Shown: positions 8,154-16,240 of the stretch, in pieces
Numbering within the stretch: position 1 is the first letter of the stretch
Layout: the number at the start of each line of letters is the position of its first letter
Assembly: GCA_049653005.1 (NCBI GenBank)
Contig: JBASFL010000028.1
Location: forward strand, 1 to 64,000
DNA from: UBA2334 sp049653005
GTDB lineage: Bacteria; Pseudomonadota; Gammaproteobacteria; Burkholderiales; Burkholderiaceae_C
Length of the DNA stretch: 64,000 bases
Direction of reading: 5' to 3'
Program-made: the position numbers and the translations under genes
Notes under the pieces: model-generated
Seen by the model: only the letters and a program-made list of their open reading frames with translations
Told to the model about the DNA's origin: nothing
Database searches by the model: none

Positions 8154-8173
8154 GGTTCCCGCCAGCTCCACCA
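8154..8173 (+). other. Attachment-site remnant: 3' end of tmRNA (ssrA)
   Basis: GGTTCCCGCCAGCTCCACCA matches the 3' terminus of proteobacterial tmRNA: T-arm end, the acceptor strand CAGCTCC and the ACCA tail. The rest of a tmRNA gene is not present upstream, so this is the copy left by integration of an element into ssrA. The tyrosine integrase begins 204 bases downstream and reads away from it, the usual arrangement at such a junction. No second copy was found elsewhere in the window. Upstream, 7895-8153 holds no gene. Confidence 0.7.
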
Positions 8174-8188
8174 TTACTCTGTATAAAG

Positions 8189-8220
8189 GGCTCCAAGTAG
8201 GGATACTCGGAGCCATTTTT
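8189..8220 (+). terminator. Rho-independent terminator downstream of the ssrA remnant
   Basis: Eleven-base arms GGCTCCAAGTA / TACTCGGAGCC with one mismatch and a GGGA loop, followed by ATTTTT. It lies 15 bases after the tmRNA-like 3' end, as an ssrA terminator would, and may have been carried along as part of the attachment site. Confidence 0.75.
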
Positions 8221-8377
8221 CTTTGGAAAATCAATGCTTTACAGTGCAGTGACGTACAAAGATCGATATTGACAGCCAATTCAAGGCAGGGGTACAAACG
8301 GGGGGTGAATTGAGATTTTTTGGGGGGAAAAGGCCCTGTACCCCCAAACACCTGTACCCCACGAGGAAAACGCCCCC

Positions 8378-9619
8378 ATGCTGACTGATGCCCAATGCAG
8401 AAATGCCAAGTGCCCACCTGAAAAGAAGCTGGCCCGTTTCAGCGACGCCGGGGGGATGTACCTACAAGTCAGTCCGGCTGGCTCCAAGCGCTGGTTCCTA
8501 AAGTACCGGATGGCAGGGGTTGAAAAACAGCTTGCCTTGGGCAGCTACCCCGAAGTTACCCTGACAGAAGCCCGCAAGAAGCGCGACGCGGCGAAGCTTC
8601 AAAAGTCCCAGGGTTGCGACCCGGTACAGGTGCGCAAGATCGAAAAGCTCAAAGCTACCCGCACGGATGGCGATACCTTCAAGGCAATTGCATTGGAGTG
8701 GTACGCGAAACAGGCCCCGCAATGGAGCCCAGGCCACGCCAGCCGGATGCTGCGCCAGTTGGAACGTGACCTGTTCCCTTGGATTGGTGAGCGGCGAATT
8801 GTCGAGATTCACTCCATGGAACTGCTGGCTGCTTTGCAGAAGGTTGAGGCACGGGGCGCATTGGAGACGGCCGACCGGGCATTGATGCTGGCGAGGCAAG
8901 TGTGGGACTACTGGTTGCCCACCGCTGACCTTCAGCAGCGCAATATCACCGATGGCCTGAAGTCCCGCCTGACACCCTACCGTGGGAAGAGTTTTGCCGC
9001 CATCACCGACCCCCAGCGCATGGGCGATCTGATGCGAGCCATCATTACTTATAGGGGTGGGCCCGTTGTGCGCACCGCTTTACAACTGGCCCCGCTGCTG
9101 TACCAACGCCCTGGCAACCTGCGCATGATGGAGTGGAAAGAGTTGGACTTGGACGGGGGACTGTGGACGATACCCAGTATGAAGATGAAGCGCACCAAGC
9201 TTGAGAAGGAGCAGGGCGAGGCCCATGTGGTGCCCTTACCCACCCAGGCGGTGGAGTTGTTGCGCGGGTTGCACCCCCTGACAGGCCGGGGGCAGTACGT
9301 GTTTCCCGGTGAGCGCAGTCACGACCGCCCGCTTTCCGACAACTCGGTGCGCAGCGCTTTGTACTCGTTGGGCTTTGGCAAAGAACAGAGCTGGCACGGC
9401 TTCAGGGCAACAGCTCGCACCATGCTGATTGACCAGCTAGACCTCGACCCACTGATGATCGAGGCGAACTTGGCCCATGCGGTTAAGGATACAAACGGGC
9501 GTAGCTACAACCGCACCCAGTACCTGAACCAGAGGTTCACCATGATTCAGCAGTGGGCCGACTATTTAGATTTGCTGCGCGTGCAAGCTGTTGTGACTCC
9601 GCTGCATAAGGTTGCATGA
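8378..9619 (+). CDS. P4-type tyrosine integrase (DUF4102 N-terminus)
   Basis: A 413-residue site-specific recombinase. Residues 1-95 are the arm-binding DUF4102-type domain (SDAGGMYLQVSPAGSKRWFLKYR ... LGSYPEVTLTEARKKRD, in two parts), then a core-binding domain (about 100-195) and a catalytic domain with Arg244 (QRPGNLR), Lys269 or Lys271, His340-x-x-Arg343 (SWHGFRATARTML), His367 (NLAHAV) and Tyr377 (SYNRTQYL). It should catalyse integration and excision at the adjacent ssrA-derived site. Upstream, G-rich tracts (AGGGGTACAAACGGGGGG at about 8288) may be arm-type sites; a similar GGGGGTACAGACGGGGGTAC occurs near 36777. The gene is intact. Confidence 0.93.
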   Translation: MLTDAQCRNAKCPPEKKLARFSDAGGMYLQVSPAGSKRWFLKYRMAGVEKQLALGSYPEVTLTEARKKRDAAKLQKSQGCDPVQVRKIEKLKATRTDGDTFKAIALEWYAKQAPQWSPGHASRMLRQLERDLFPWIGERRIVEIHSMELLAALQKVEARGALETADRALMLARQVWDYWLPTADLQQRNITDGLKSRLTPYRGKSFAAITDPQRMGDLMRAIITYRGGPVVRTALQLAPLLYQRPGNLRMMEWKELDLDGGLWTIPSMKMKRTKLEKEQGEAHVVPLPTQAVELLRGLHPLTGRGQYVFPGERSHDRPLSDNSVRSALYSLGFGKEQSWHGFRATARTMLIDQLDLDPLMIEANLAHAVKDTNGRSYNRTQYLNQRFTMIQQWADYLDLLRVQAVVTPLHKVA

Positions 9620-10040
9620 AACACAGTACGAATACAGACGGCGAATTCTCGATGGGATTGGTTTGCAAGCTTTCTCTGCTGATCGCCAAACTTCACATAC
9701 ATGGTTCTTGCATGACCTTGTTGGTCTGTAATAGAATTCGCCTACGGTAAGTGATCGTTCTTCGGAACACATGTTTTGCGGGCAATAACTGGCCCGGGTC
9801 TCACGGGTATCATGCCCCCGTGAGGCTAGAGTGGTGGGTGGTACCCACTTTGATTCGGGTCCGATTTTTAATTCGTCTCGGACTTGTTCGGCGTGTTGGG
9901 GTTTCAGTGGTTTACCCAACACAAACTTATAAACCCTGCAGATCGTTACCTAGGCTTGCGTTTTGGCTTCACTGCCAGCGCGAGCCTTTTTGCTTTGCGC
10001 GTTTGGTGGTGAGCCATTGATTTATTCAAAGGCAAACCAA
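9620..10040. other. Structured non-coding region after the integrase
   Basis: No gene. It contains several inverted repeats: GGCGAATTCT (about 9641) pairing with AGAATTCGCC (about 9733), CTCACGGG / CCCGTGAG (about 9799-9824), GTGGGT / ACCCAC (about 9835-9851) and GTGTTGGG / CCCAACAC (about 9894-9923). These may be directionality-factor or regulator sites, or a structured RNA upstream of the AlpA gene. Confidence 0.4.
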
Positions 10041-10289
10041 ATGGCAATTCTGCGAATTGACGACTGTAAAAATGAAGCAGGCTACCGCTCCAATGCAAGC
10101 ATCTACAACCTGATTCGTGACGGGCTTTGGACTAAGCCCGTAAAGATTGGCCAACGCTCAGTTGGTTGGCCTGATACCGAGGTAAGGGTCATTTGCTCTG
10201 CCCGAATTGCTGGCAAGACCGAGGCCGAAATTCGTGATCTGGTGATAGCTCTTCACGGGTTGCGCACCAAGTTGTTCACTGAAGTCTGA
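10041..10289 (+). CDS. AlpA-family excisionase/transcriptional activator
   Basis: An 82-residue MerR-like HTH protein: ASIYNLIRDGLWTKPVKIGQRSVGWPDTEV is the AlpA signature, where a helix-turn-helix is followed by a beta hairpin and the W-x-x-x-EV element. AlpA proteins activate the integrase or act as directionality factors in P4-like elements. The longer upstream frame has no good ribosome site; the ATG at 10041 gives the usual family length. It is the first gene of a replication operon that continues with the primase. Confidence 0.82.
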   Translation: MAILRIDDCKNEAGYRSNASIYNLIRDGLWTKPVKIGQRSVGWPDTEVRVICSARIAGKTEAEIRDLVIALHGLRTKLFTEV

Positions 10290-10302
10290 CGAGGAGACTT
10301 TA

Positions 10303-11345
10303 ATGAATCAGCATCCGAATAGAGTCCGCATCGCCTTGAGTTACCTAAACCCGGCGAGCCGTGAGGTTTGGGTCCGAGCTGCCACCTGCATCAAGAGCGA
10401 GTTTCCCGACAGCGAGGGTTTGAAATCTGGGACCAGTGGGGCTCCCAGTGCGACAGCTACAGCGCGTCGTCGGCCAGGTCCGTGTGGAAGTCCATAAAGT
10501 CGGCGGGCAAGCTGACTATCGCCAGCCTGTTCTACGACGCCAAGTCGGCAGGCTGGGTGGACACTGGCACTCACAAGAAGCGCTCCAAAGCCGAGATCGA
10601 CGCCGACCGCGCGAAGGCTGCCGAGCGTGCCGCCCAGGCTACAGCTGAAGAGGCCGCGCTTCATGCCGAGCGCGCCATCCGTGCCCAGCAAATCTGGGAC
10701 GCAGCCACGCCGTGTGAAAACCACCCATACCTGGAGCGCAAGGGCGTCAAGTCTTACGGCCTGCGCGTCGGCCCCTGGGAGCGCGTGGACCCCGACACCG
10801 GCGAGGTGTTCGTGGTCACCCGGCAGGCCCTGCTCATCCCGATCCGCGACAACAAGGGTCAGATCTGGAGCCTTCAGGGCATCGACCCCGAGGAAGGCGG
10901 CAAGAAGCGCTACTTTGCGGGCGGTGCCAAGCAGGGCAATTTCTTTGCCATCGGCAAGCCCCAGCAGCACGACGGCCGCGTGGTGTTCGTGCTGGGCGAG
11001 GGCTATGCCACGTGCGCCAGCGTGCACGCGGCCACCGGCCACCTGGTGCTGGTGTGCTTCGACACGTCCAACCTTTTGCGCGTGGCCGAGCGGCTGCGGG
11101 CTGCCAAGCCCGAGGCGATCATCCTGTTTGCCGCCGACAACGACACCGAGACCGACGGCAATCCTGGCTTGCGTGCTGCGACCACGGCAGCTCTTGTTGT
11201 GGGTGGACGGGTTGCAACCCCCCCGACCGGTGACTTCAATGACTTGCATTTGCGTGCAGGGTCGCGTGCAGTTTCTGCCCACATAGAAGAGGCGCTCAAA
11301 GCCCCCAGCTTGCGCTTTGTGGCGCAAAAATGTGGAGCAGGTTAA
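10303..11345 (+). pseudogene. TOPRIM-domain primase gene with a frameshift
   Basis: Two reading frames together encode one protein. The first begins at ATG 10303 (after GAGGAGA) and contributes 'EVWVRAATCIKSEFPDSEG'; the second carries on with 'FEIWDQWGSQCDSYSASSA' and runs to 11345. Restoring one T in the GGTTTGAAATC run near 10419-10421 joins them at the point where PriCT-like modules read 'KSEF.D.GF.lWd.Ws...'. The rest has a charged coiled segment, NHPYLERKGV, and a TOPRIM domain (VFVLGEGYATCASVHAATG ... ILFAADNDTETDGNPG ... DFNDLH). TOPRIM primases lay down primers for element replication. The change is either a recent inactivating deletion or a base-calling error in a short homopolymer. 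Confidence 0.85.
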
Positions 11346-12889
11346 TGAGCCGCCATCTGACCCTCGTTGAACCCTACGGCGAAATGCATCCCCAGCCGTA
11401 CGAGCACCAATACTGGATGGCTGAGGCCCGCAAAGTGGACCAAGATTCCCTAATTGGGTTTCTGAAGGCCTATGCGGGTGAAAGTCCCGGGCCAGTGGAG
11501 CGGGCTCAGGTTTTGAAGTGCGTGAAGGAAATCGTCAATATTTCTTTGCCAACCTTGCGCCAACAATTGCAAAGGTTTTCGGTACTCCCAGCTCAAAGTG
11601 ACAACTACGATCACTTGGACCTCTGCCACGAGGTACTGGGCGTCCTAGGGCCAGAAAATATTCTCCGAATTGGTGCAACGACCTACCACTGGGATCCCAT
11701 AGGCATCTGGCGTGTTGCCAACGACCGGGCGATCAATTTTGCGATCCAGAGCCACCTCAAGGAACGCGGGGTCGAGGTCAGCTCTTCTGTGGTCAACAGC
11801 GTTGCTGACTTGCTCAAAAACGAAACGTATCGCGCCGACTCCCCGTTTGAAAAGCAGGACGACCTCAAGATCAATTGCAAGAACGGAACTCTGGTCTTTG
11901 AAGACGGGCAATGGGTGCTGAAGGCATTCCATCGGGAAGACTTTTTCATGAGTCAAATACCTGTCGAATATGCAGAGGATGCCACCTGCCCAACATTCGA
12001 GACCTTCTTGGGATCGAGTTTTGAAGGTGATGCTGACGCAAAGGATCGGGCACTCGCCGTGCTGCAAATGCTCGGGTACACGTTGCTGCGTAGTTGCAAA
12101 TTCGAAAAGGGAATTCTGCTGGTCGGCAGTGGCGCCAATGGCAAATCTGTGCTTTTGGACTTGGTGGAGAAGCTTGTAGGCACCAACAATATTGCGGGGG
12201 TTCAACCTGAAAATTTTGACAACCGTTTCCAGCTTGGGTATCTGCATGGAAAGCTTGCAAATGTAGTGACAGAGTTGCCATCAACTGGTGGCATCCCAGA
12301 CGGCGTGCTGAAACAAATCGTGTCAGGCGAGTTGATCACTGCCGAGCACAAAAACCAGCCGCCCTTCGACTTCCGGCCGTATTGCACCCTGTGGGTAGGG
12401 ACCAACCACCTGCCGAGCACAAAGGACGCCTCAGATGCGCTCTATCGCCGCTTCTTGGTACTTCGGTTCAACAACCAGTTCCCGGAGGGTGATTCCCGCC
12501 GCGACCCGAACCTGAAAGCCAAGCTTATGAAGGAATTGCCCGGCATTCTGAATTACGCACTGGACGCACTGGCTATTCTGCTGGAGCGCGGTGGTTTTGT
12601 TCAGCCCGCGTCGTCTGTTGCCGAGGTCAAAAACTGGCGTCATGAGCAGGATCCCGTTAAGCATTTTGTGGACTCGGCATGCGCTACAGGCGCTACTGCT
12701 GTGACCAGCTTTACTGATCTCTACACACATTTCTGTCATTTTTGGAAAGCTGAAGGGTTTGAAACCCCAGTGATGTCAACCAACTTGTTCTCGCGTCGAT
12801 TGCGTAAGGTCGGCTTCGAAACTGTTAGGGGCTCCAATGGCAACCGGAAAGTCCCTGGCATCTGCCCGCGTGAGGAGGGTCCGCTGTGA
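11345..12889 (+). CDS. P4/D5-family SF3 replicative helicase
   Basis: A 514-residue superfamily 3 DNA helicase of the phage/plasmid primase type. LLVGSGANGKSVLLDL is Walker A, VVTELPSTGGIPDG contains the B-region acidic residue, and PYCTLWVGTNHLPSTKDASDALYRRFLVLRF is motif C with the arginine finger, about residues 250-390. The N-terminus is the D5-type domain. The start chosen is the ATG that overlaps the primase stop by one base (TAATG), with GGAG upstream; an ATG 15 bases earlier is possible. In P4-like elements this activity is often fused to the primase; here the two are separate but coupled genes. Confidence 0.88.
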   Translation: MSRHLTLVEPYGEMHPQPYEHQYWMAEARKVDQDSLIGFLKAYAGESPGPVERAQVLKCVKEIVNISLPTLRQQLQRFSVLPAQSDNYDHLDLCHEVLGVLGPENILRIGATTYHWDPIGIWRVANDRAINFAIQSHLKERGVEVSSSVVNSVADLLKNETYRADSPFEKQDDLKINCKNGTLVFEDGQWVLKAFHREDFFMSQIPVEYAEDATCPTFETFLGSSFEGDADAKDRALAVLQMLGYTLLRSCKFEKGILLVGSGANGKSVLLDLVEKLVGTNNIAGVQPENFDNRFQLGYLHGKLANVVTELPSTGGIPDGVLKQIVSGELITAEHKNQPPFDFRPYCTLWVGTNHLPSTKDASDALYRRFLVLRFNNQFPEGDSRRDPNLKAKLMKELPGILNYALDALAILLERGGFVQPASSVAEVKNWRHEQDPVKHFVDSACATGATAVTSFTDLYTHFCHFWKAEGFETPVMSTNLFSRRLRKVGFETVRGSNGNRKVPGICPREEGPL

Positions 12890-13620
12890 GCAATCGTCTA
12901 GACGCATTTGTTCGCCGCATCTCAGAGCGCGCCAACGGATCTCAAATAGATCACAACAGCCAATGTGACGCCAACGTAGCGACACCCAAGCTGGACGTGC
13001 CTGTAGTTGCGACGCGTCCTTTGGCTGCTTTGGGTAGCGCACCAGACGCAGAGGTCAAATCAGTACATCCAGTCACAGAGGGGGCGAATGTGACTGATGT
13101 GACGCATTTTTTCTTACCGGATCAAACTCAAGAAAAAAAATCTACTGTCGCTGCATCGGCTTTTTTTAGTGATGGTGCCCCCCAATTCATAGAAAGCGCC
13201 ACAAGCGTCACTAAGGACGTTGGTGGGCATTCAAGCGAAGACCCGGAAGAGGAGATCAAAGTAATCGACATCAGCGCCAACCTTGATGCTTCAGAGGCAA
13301 AAGACTTGCGACCCGATCAGGAGCTCAGTGAATTCCTTGAATGGACTCACGTGACTGCCACATGCCTGACATTGGTCGATGTGGAGACTGGCTGCGCCAC
13401 AGATATCTCTGCGGCAACCCCAGTTGTGATCTTCCGGTCAATCACTGAAGCTCGCCGTCTATGTGGAATCAATTCAAATAAACTTTCCTTGCAACAGGCA
13501 ATGTGGCTGGCCATCTGCAGGGGCTACCTTCTTGTGTATGCGGCGCAACGAGTTTTTCTGACAAACCCTGTTTATCAACATAAACAGTTCCAGATTTATC
13601 AACCATTGAACAAGGAATGA
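12886..13620 (+). CDS. Unknown protein encoded in the integrated element
   Basis: A 244-residue protein starting at a GTG that overlaps the helicase stop (GTGA) behind a GAGGAGGG ribosome site, so it is translationally coupled. The first 140 residues are low in structure and rich in Ser, Asp, Glu and Thr. The last 90 (VIFRSITEARRLCGINSN ... LSLQQAMWLAICRGYLLVYA) look like a compact helical domain. No family recognised. Its place at the end of the replication operon suggests an accessory replication or stability role, but this is inference. Confidence 0.65.
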   Translation: MSNRLDAFVRRISERANGSQIDHNSQCDANVATPKLDVPVVATRPLAALGSAPDAEVKSVHPVTEGANVTDVTHFFLPDQTQEKKSTVAASAFFSDGAPQFIESATSVTKDVGGHSSEDPEEEIKVIDISANLDASEAKDLRPDQELSEFLEWTHVTATCLTLVDVETGCATDISAATPVVIFRSITEARRLCGINSNKLSLQQAMWLAICRGYLLVYAAQRVFLTNPVYQHKQFQIYQPLNKE

Positions 13621-13623
13621 ATC

Positions 13624-13887
13624 ATGAAATTCAAAACTAAGGCACCCCTTAAAAAGCAAATCACAAATGTGAAACCTTTGACACCTGAGGCCGAACAGAG
13701 AATTCTTGATAGCGTTAGCAAACAGATGGAGGCGATGCTCATGCGTAATGGATTCATGAAGGAAGAAATTTCTCTGGTTTTCGCATCCAAAGGTGACCCT
13801 CACATGATGGCAATGGCGATTGCCAATGCCCAGATTGCCCGGGAGGACCGTAAAACAGGAACAGAAGTGCAGGAGGATGTTTTCTAA
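13624..13887 (+). CDS. Small unknown protein of the element
   Basis: An 87-residue basic protein four bases after the preceding gene (TGAATC-ATG), probably the last gene of the operon. Composition is lysine-rich at the N-terminus (MKFKTKAPLKKQITNVK) and helical afterwards. The segment EAMLMRNGFMKEEISLVFAS resembles small DNA-binding or partition-like helices, but no family is recognised. Confidence 0.6.
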   Translation: MKFKTKAPLKKQITNVKPLTPEAEQRILDSVSKQMEAMLMRNGFMKEEISLVFASKGDPHMMAMAIANAQIAREDRKTGTEVQEDVF

Positions 13888-14052
13888 CTTTATCTTCACG
13901 CAATCCGCGCTTTGAGCCGCCTGCGCGCGCATTGCCTGGCGGCTGGCGTGACTGGGCAGGAGCTCGCCACCATTCTGGGCGCGGTCAGGAACCCGGAGCA
14001 AGCGGCGCGCGCCATCGCGCTGCATATTGCGCAACTGCAGGATGATGGTTGA
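13888..14052 (+). pseudogene. Unidentified gene fragment
   Basis: A 54-codon open stretch with no start codon that reads like a real protein tail: LRAHCLAAGVTGQELATI, LGAVRNPEQAARAIALH, IAQLQDDG, then TGA. Base composition changes sharply to GC-rich exactly at the end of the preceding gene, so this is probably the remnant of a different replicon's gene brought in with the resolvase. Confidence 0.45.
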
Positions 14053-14181
14053 GAGACGCCGAGCGATACCAGCGCGTCATTGAGTTCGTGAGCGCACTCT
14101 GCAAAAAAAGAAGCCGCTTTCAAAAAAACGCGCGCGCGAGGGCCTACGAATTGAACGGAAGCACGAGGCCGTGTTCGCGTA

Positions 14182-14763
14182 TCAGATCATCTGTGCATCT
14201 CTCAGCCGCATGATGGTCGCTCGGCTGGTCATCAGCGAGCGGGCCACGGCAGCCACTGTCAGGCCGTTGGCCAACTGCTGGAGCACCTCTGTCTCCTGAT
14301 TGGTAGACAAGGCCTTGGGCCTTCCCAAGGTCTTCCCCTCGGACCTGGCGCGTGCCAGACCAGCTTGAGTGCGCTCGACGAGCAGGTCGCGCTCGAACTC
14401 CGCGACAGCGGCAATTACGCCCATAGTCATCTTTCCTGCCGGGCTGGTGAGATCGACCCCTCCCAGCGCCAGGCAGTGAACCCGTACTCCCATGGTGGCG
14501 AGATCCTCAACAGTGGCGCGCACGTCCATGGCATTGCGACCCAAGCGGTCAAGCTTGGTGACAATCAAAATGTCATCTGGCTCTAACTTGTTGAGCAGCT
14601 TTTGAAATCCCGGCCGTTGGTTGGCCGCGACGCTGCCGCTCACGGTTTCAGCAATCATTCGGCTCGGAAGAATTTCAAAACCGGCGGCGCTGATTTCAGC
14701 CACTTGGTTGTTGGTGAACTGGTCTGAAGTCGAGACCCGGGCATAAGCGAAAACACGTGACAT
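14182..14763 (-). CDS. Serine recombinase (resolvase/invertase family)
   Basis: A 193-residue small serine recombinase. The nucleophilic serine is in YARVSTSDQ (Ser12), with the arginine cluster TKLDRLGRNAMD (about 70-81) and the family motif AVAEFERDLLVERTQAGLARAR before a C-terminal HTH (LTVAAVARSLMTSRATIMRL). It resembles TniR/plasmid resolvases, which resolve cointegrates or dimers at a res site. The gene is complete but lacks any transposase partner nearby, so it may be a leftover of a transposon or a resolution module. The upstream region holds plausible res repeats. Confidence 0.9.
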   Translation of the reverse strand: MSRVFAYARVSTSDQFTNNQVAEISAAGFEILPSRMIAETVSGSVAANQRPGFQKLLNKLEPDDILIVTKLDRLGRNAMDVRATVEDLATMGVRVHCLALGGVDLTSPAGKMTMGVIAAVAEFERDLLVERTQAGLARARSEGKTLGRPKALSTNQETEVLQQLANGLTVAAVARSLMTSRATIMRLRDAQMI

Positions 14764-14973
14764 GGTGGGTGTGCCTGTTCAAATACGATGTGCAAACACT
14801 ACCCGTGTTCAAAACGATAGCAAGCTAATTTTTGAACATCCAAATTTGAAATGACCAAATACGGTCGGTTTTGATCGGGGTATGAATCCAATCTGGTGCT
14901 TCTAAGCTGTCCGAGTTTTTCTGCGTGAGGGAACCCAATGGGGAACCTGACTAGGCCTGCGGTTCCCCATTGG
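14764..14973. other. Candidate res site and terminal inverted repeat
   Basis: Directly upstream of the resolvase, related AT-rich elements recur: GTTCAAATACGATGTGCAAAC (split at 20 bases: GTTCAAATACGATGTGCAAA), GTTCAAAACGATAGCAAGC, TTTTTGAACATCCAAATTTG and CCAAATACGG. A perfect thirteen-base inverted repeat (CCAATGGGGAACC 14935-14947 / GGTTCCCCATTGG 14961-14973) follows. The first set is where a resolvase would bind; the second could be the edge of a transposon or an integration scar. No gene between 14764 and about 15100. Confidence 0.45.
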
Positions 14974-15095
14974 ATTTGCTGGTTCGGTGCGTCATGGAGC
15001 CTGATTGAATACCATGCCTCGACCTGTTGCCGGCCCCTGCACCCTTGGCGTCATTCTTGGTGCTGGAATCAGGCGCAATTTGAAACGTCAGGTCT

Positions 15096-15375
15096 TCAAG
15101 CTGAAAGGTACATCAATCGCTGAGCGGAATAACCTCTCAGAAATCCACTTCGTACCGCTGCAGGCGTCGAGTCGGGGCTCGCCAACAACCAGTTCTTCCA
15201 ACAACCCCTAGGCAGGATTACCACCATCCGCTTTTCATCCTCCGGCTTGTGAAACCGGTTCATCACCGCATGGTCCTGCGCGTTGATGGTCAGCATGGTG
15301 AAGCTGTGAAGGGATTGGCCTTGCCCATCCGCCCAGGTGGACCAAAGATCCTGCGATCTCCATCGGCTAGCGATT
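15096..15375 (-). pseudogene. yedK: Remnant of a SOS-response peptidase gene (yedK/HMCES, SRAP)
   Basis: The complement encodes the C-terminal part of an SRAP-domain protein: LWSTWADGQGQSLHSFTMLT then INAQDHAVMNRFHKPEDEKR and MVVILP, which matches the core 'GLW..W....G....ytmlT..A......H.RMPviL' of the family that crosslinks abasic sites in single-stranded DNA. The N-terminal catalytic Cys2 region is absent, and the preceding PMEIAG sits in a different frame (one extra T before LWSTW). The gene is therefore decayed, consistent with an insertion scar at the edge of the mobile region. Confidence 0.65.
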
Positions 15376-15705
15376 GGGCTTTGGGAGATGCGGAGCCCTT
15401 GTCGCCTTGGGATTGGCGGCGAAACGCAAAGAGGCAAAGAGGCAAAGAGAAAGGGTGCGACCAGCATCGTCAGGCAATCGTGCCGCGCATGTAGTGCCCT
15501 GTTACTCAGATGCTCGAACGGCGCTCAATTCCCTTTTGGGATCGTCAAAATCCAGCTGACTGACCGTGCAATCCACCTGGGAGGTGGGTCGATACACCTT
15601 AACGCCACCATAAACCCACGTTGAGTCACAGCAATGGCCTTGGTCGCTGTAATGACATATATTTTACAAAACATAATTTTATAAAAGATATATACAGTTT
15701 TGCAC

Positions 15706-16167
15706 ATGACCAATATCCAGTCAGCTGCTTCAGATGAATCCAGTTTGTTTCTCAGCAACCAACTGTGCTTTGCGCTCTATGCCGCCTCTTTGGCGATGAC
15801 CAAGACCTACCGGCCGCTACTGGCTCCGCTTGGTCTGACATTCCCTCAATACGTTGTCATGATGGCGCTTTGGCAGCACAAGGCACTTACTGCCGGCGCA
15901 CTGGCCGAAGCAGTGGCGCTGGACGCAGGCACCCTGGTACCACTGGTACGCAAATTGGTCTCTCAGGGTCTGTTGCAGCGGGAGCGTAGCCCTGAAGACG
16001 ACCGGTCCGTGATCATTTCTCTCACTGCGGCAGGCGAGGCGCTACAAAAACAGGCGCATGCCGTATACGCCCAGGCCGCGTGTGCCACTCAATGCTCACT
16101 TGAGCAACGCCAAGCGTTGACAGTACAGCTACAAGTGCTGCGCGCTGCGCTCACTCAGTCGCTCTGA
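15706..16167 (+). CDS. OhrR-type MarR-family redox regulator
   Basis: A 153-residue MarR protein. The N-terminus LSNQLCFALYAASLAMTKTYRPLL and LGLTFPQYVVMMALW carry the OhrR signature: a single peroxide-sensing Cys (Cys21) in 'LCFALY' and the conserved tyrosines. The winged helix is GTLVPLVRKLVSQGLLQRERSPEDDRSVIISLT. OhrR represses a hydroperoxide-detoxifying partner until oxidised. The usual ohr gene is not here; the gene downstream is a dienelactone hydrolase, a known alternative neighbour. The very AT-rich stretch at 15650-15695 is a likely promoter/operator. ATG was chosen over an upstream TTG. Confidence 0.85.
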   Translation: MTNIQSAASDESSLFLSNQLCFALYAASLAMTKTYRPLLAPLGLTFPQYVVMMALWQHKALTAGALAEAVALDAGTLVPLVRKLVSQGLLQRERSPEDDRSVIISLTAAGEALQKQAHAVYAQAACATQCSLEQRQALTVQLQVLRAALTQSL

Positions 16168-16240
16168 ATGTTGCGGCGCAATGCCGTACCCAAAAGTTCT
16201 CCCTAACCGTTCTCAATCCTCAACCATCTCAGGATCCCTC

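Noticed and set aside
8120..8173. A complete small tRNA or tmRNA gene ending in CCAGCTCCACCA
   Set aside because: GGGCTGA upstream can pair with CAGCTCC, but there is no tRNA-like D, anticodon or tag region in 50 bases; only the 3' end is present, so it is an attachment remnant.
10341..11327. 328-residue leftward ORF over the primase
   Set aside because: It is the complement shadow of a GC-rich coding region; the rightward frame has clear TOPRIM motifs.
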